From: Acetobacteraceae bacterium
GTDB taxonomy: Bacteria; Pseudomonadota; Alphaproteobacteria; Acetobacterales; Acetobacteraceae
DNA length: 6,598 nucleotides
Assembly: GCA_027323595.1 (NCBI GenBank)
Contig: DAHWBL010000007.1
Location: 1 to 6,598 of the forward strand
Reading direction: 5' to 3'
How positions within the stretch are numbered: position 1 is the first letter of the stretch; each line of letters starts with the position of its first letter. Shown piece by piece: positions 6,165 to 6,598 of this stretch. Position numbers and translations under genes: made by a program. The notes beneath the pieces are model-generated. The model saw only the letters and a program-made list of their open reading frames with translations, was not told the origin of the DNA and searched no databases.

Positions 6165-6389
6165 ATGCTTCAGTCCCATATCATCGAGGTCGATGGGGTC
6201 TTCGTCGCCGCCGCGGTCCGCCAGGAGATCGGCTACCGCCTGGTCGCGATCGACCTGCGCGCCGAGGAGCTGGACGGCAGCGTCTGGTCCACCCTGGAGG
6301 AAGCCCGCCGGCTCACCGGCGCGCTGGTGCGCACCGGCCGGCTGCCGCTCAACCGGCCCGCCGCACCCCGGCAAACCCAGCCCAACTGA
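6165..6389 (+). CDS. Small conserved-looking protein of unknown function (74 aa)
   Basis: The reading frame uses G/C-ending codons almost throughout, like the established genes nearby, which supports real coding. The N-terminal half is ordered: SHIIEVDGVFVAAAVRQ, then GYRLVAIDLRAEELDGSVW, which looks like a small beta-rich fold with alternating hydrophobic residues. A helical stretch TLEEARRLTGALVRTG follows, and then a Pro/Arg tail. There is no signal peptide or membrane segment, so it is probably cytoplasmic. No Shine-Dalgarno sequence precedes the ATG, and the promoter ends at it, so a leaderless message is plausible. I have a vague memory of similar short hypothetical proteins in Acetobacteraceae but cannot confirm it, and I assign no function. 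Its last 41 bases overlap the end of the convergent gene on the other strand. Confidence 0.68.
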   Translation: MLQSHIIEVDGVFVAAAVRQEIGYRLVAIDLRAEELDGSVWSTLEEARRLTGALVRTGRLPLNRPAAPRQTQPN

Positions 6390-6598
6390 CCGCCAGCCGC
6401 GTGCCGATGCCGCGCGTACCCGCCGGCCTGCCGGGCGCGCGCAGGTCCGCCCGCGCCAGCACCAGCGGCAGCGCCGCCGCGCGCGGCAATCCAGCGGGGT
6501 CCGCCAGCCACGCCCGCGCCTGCCCGGCCAGCAAGTCCAGAACCCCGCCCAGCCGCGCATCGTCGGGCCGCGCCCGCAGCACGTGCGGGTCAAGCCCC
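6349..6598 (-). CDS. C-terminal end of a gene entering from the right, possibly squalene/phytoene synthase-like
   Basis: The frame is open from the window edge to the TGA at 6351-6349, giving 82 residues. Its codon use (many GCG, CTG and CGG codons) and Ala/Leu/Arg/Asp composition are those of a real alpha-helical protein, while the other minus-strand frames give Trp/Cys/Arg-rich shadows. Visible stretches are VLDLLAGQARAWL, LPRAAALPLVLARADLRA and GIGTRLAVSWAGFAGVRRAG. The pattern of a helix, then an ALPLVLARADLR-like helix, then a short Arg-rich loop and a final hydrophobic helix recalls the C-termini of squalene/phytoene-synthase family proteins of alphaproteobacteria. The catalytic Asp-rich motifs would lie outside the window, so the family name is tentative. 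An unrelated helical protein is possible. Confidence 0.55.
   Translation of the reverse strand, partial: GLDPHVLRARPDDARLGGVLDLLAGQARAWLADPAGLPRAAALPLVLARADLRAPGRPAGTRGIGTRLAVSWAGFAGVRRAG

Noticed and set aside
6126..6593. Minus-strand frame of 155 codons across the small gene and the right edge
   Set aside because: Its translation is rich in Trp, Cys and Arg at the start and changes character midway. The neighbouring minus-strand frame ending at 6349 has better composition and codon use.
1..6598. Mobile elements, CRISPR arrays, tRNA or rRNA genes, toxin-antitoxin or phage defence genes
   Set aside because: I looked for long direct or inverted repeats, evenly spaced repeats, transposase-like proteins and cloverleaf-like segments by eye and found none. 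A dedicated RNA search could still reveal a small RNA in the AT-rich spacers.

Overview
The window is very GC-rich chromosomal DNA. Codon third positions are strongly G/C, and three genes use GTG or TTG starts. The gene order and protein style suggest an alphaproteobacterium, probably of the Rhodospirillales/Acetobacteraceae kind. That placement is inferred from remembered gene order (erpA next to dgt, argS and a SPOR-type protein) and from general protein character, not from any search.

Left half, minus strand (1-3475): a tight co-directional cluster reads leftwards. It holds a dGTPase-like HD-domain triphosphohydrolase (dgt family), then arginyl-tRNA synthetase (argS), then the N-terminal part of a membrane-anchored protein that continues past position 1 and resembles the SPOR-domain proteins often found after argS in this class. 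The spacings are 7 and 3 bases, so this is probably one transcript. A 113-base gap (3476-3588) separates it from a divergent plus-strand pair: an ErpA/HesB-type iron-sulfur carrier (erpA) and exodeoxyribonuclease III (xth), 7 bases apart. These genes serve core functions: nucleotide pool control, translation, Fe-S delivery and base-excision repair.

Right half (4724-6598): more variable content. A small secreted YXWGXW-type aromatic repeat protein (minus strand) meets xth tail to tail. It is divergent from an exported, lipoprotein-like protein with two complete retropepsin-type DTG lobes in one chain. The AT-rich spacer between them carries a perfect 12-base palindrome. A second AT-rich island (about 6083-6164) holds a recognisable promoter that ends almost exactly at the start codon of a 74-residue unknown protein, so that gene may be read from a leaderless transcript. 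Its 3' end overlaps by 41 bases the 3' end of a gene entering from the right edge on the minus strand, tentatively the C-terminus of a squalene/phytoene-synthase-like protein.

I saw no tRNA, rRNA, CRISPR array, insertion sequence or phage gene, and no gene-free stretch over 300 bases. Nothing clearly forms a new multi-gene system. The best candidates for a second look are the two-lobed aspartic protease-like protein, its aromatic-repeat neighbour, and the leaderless-looking small gene.
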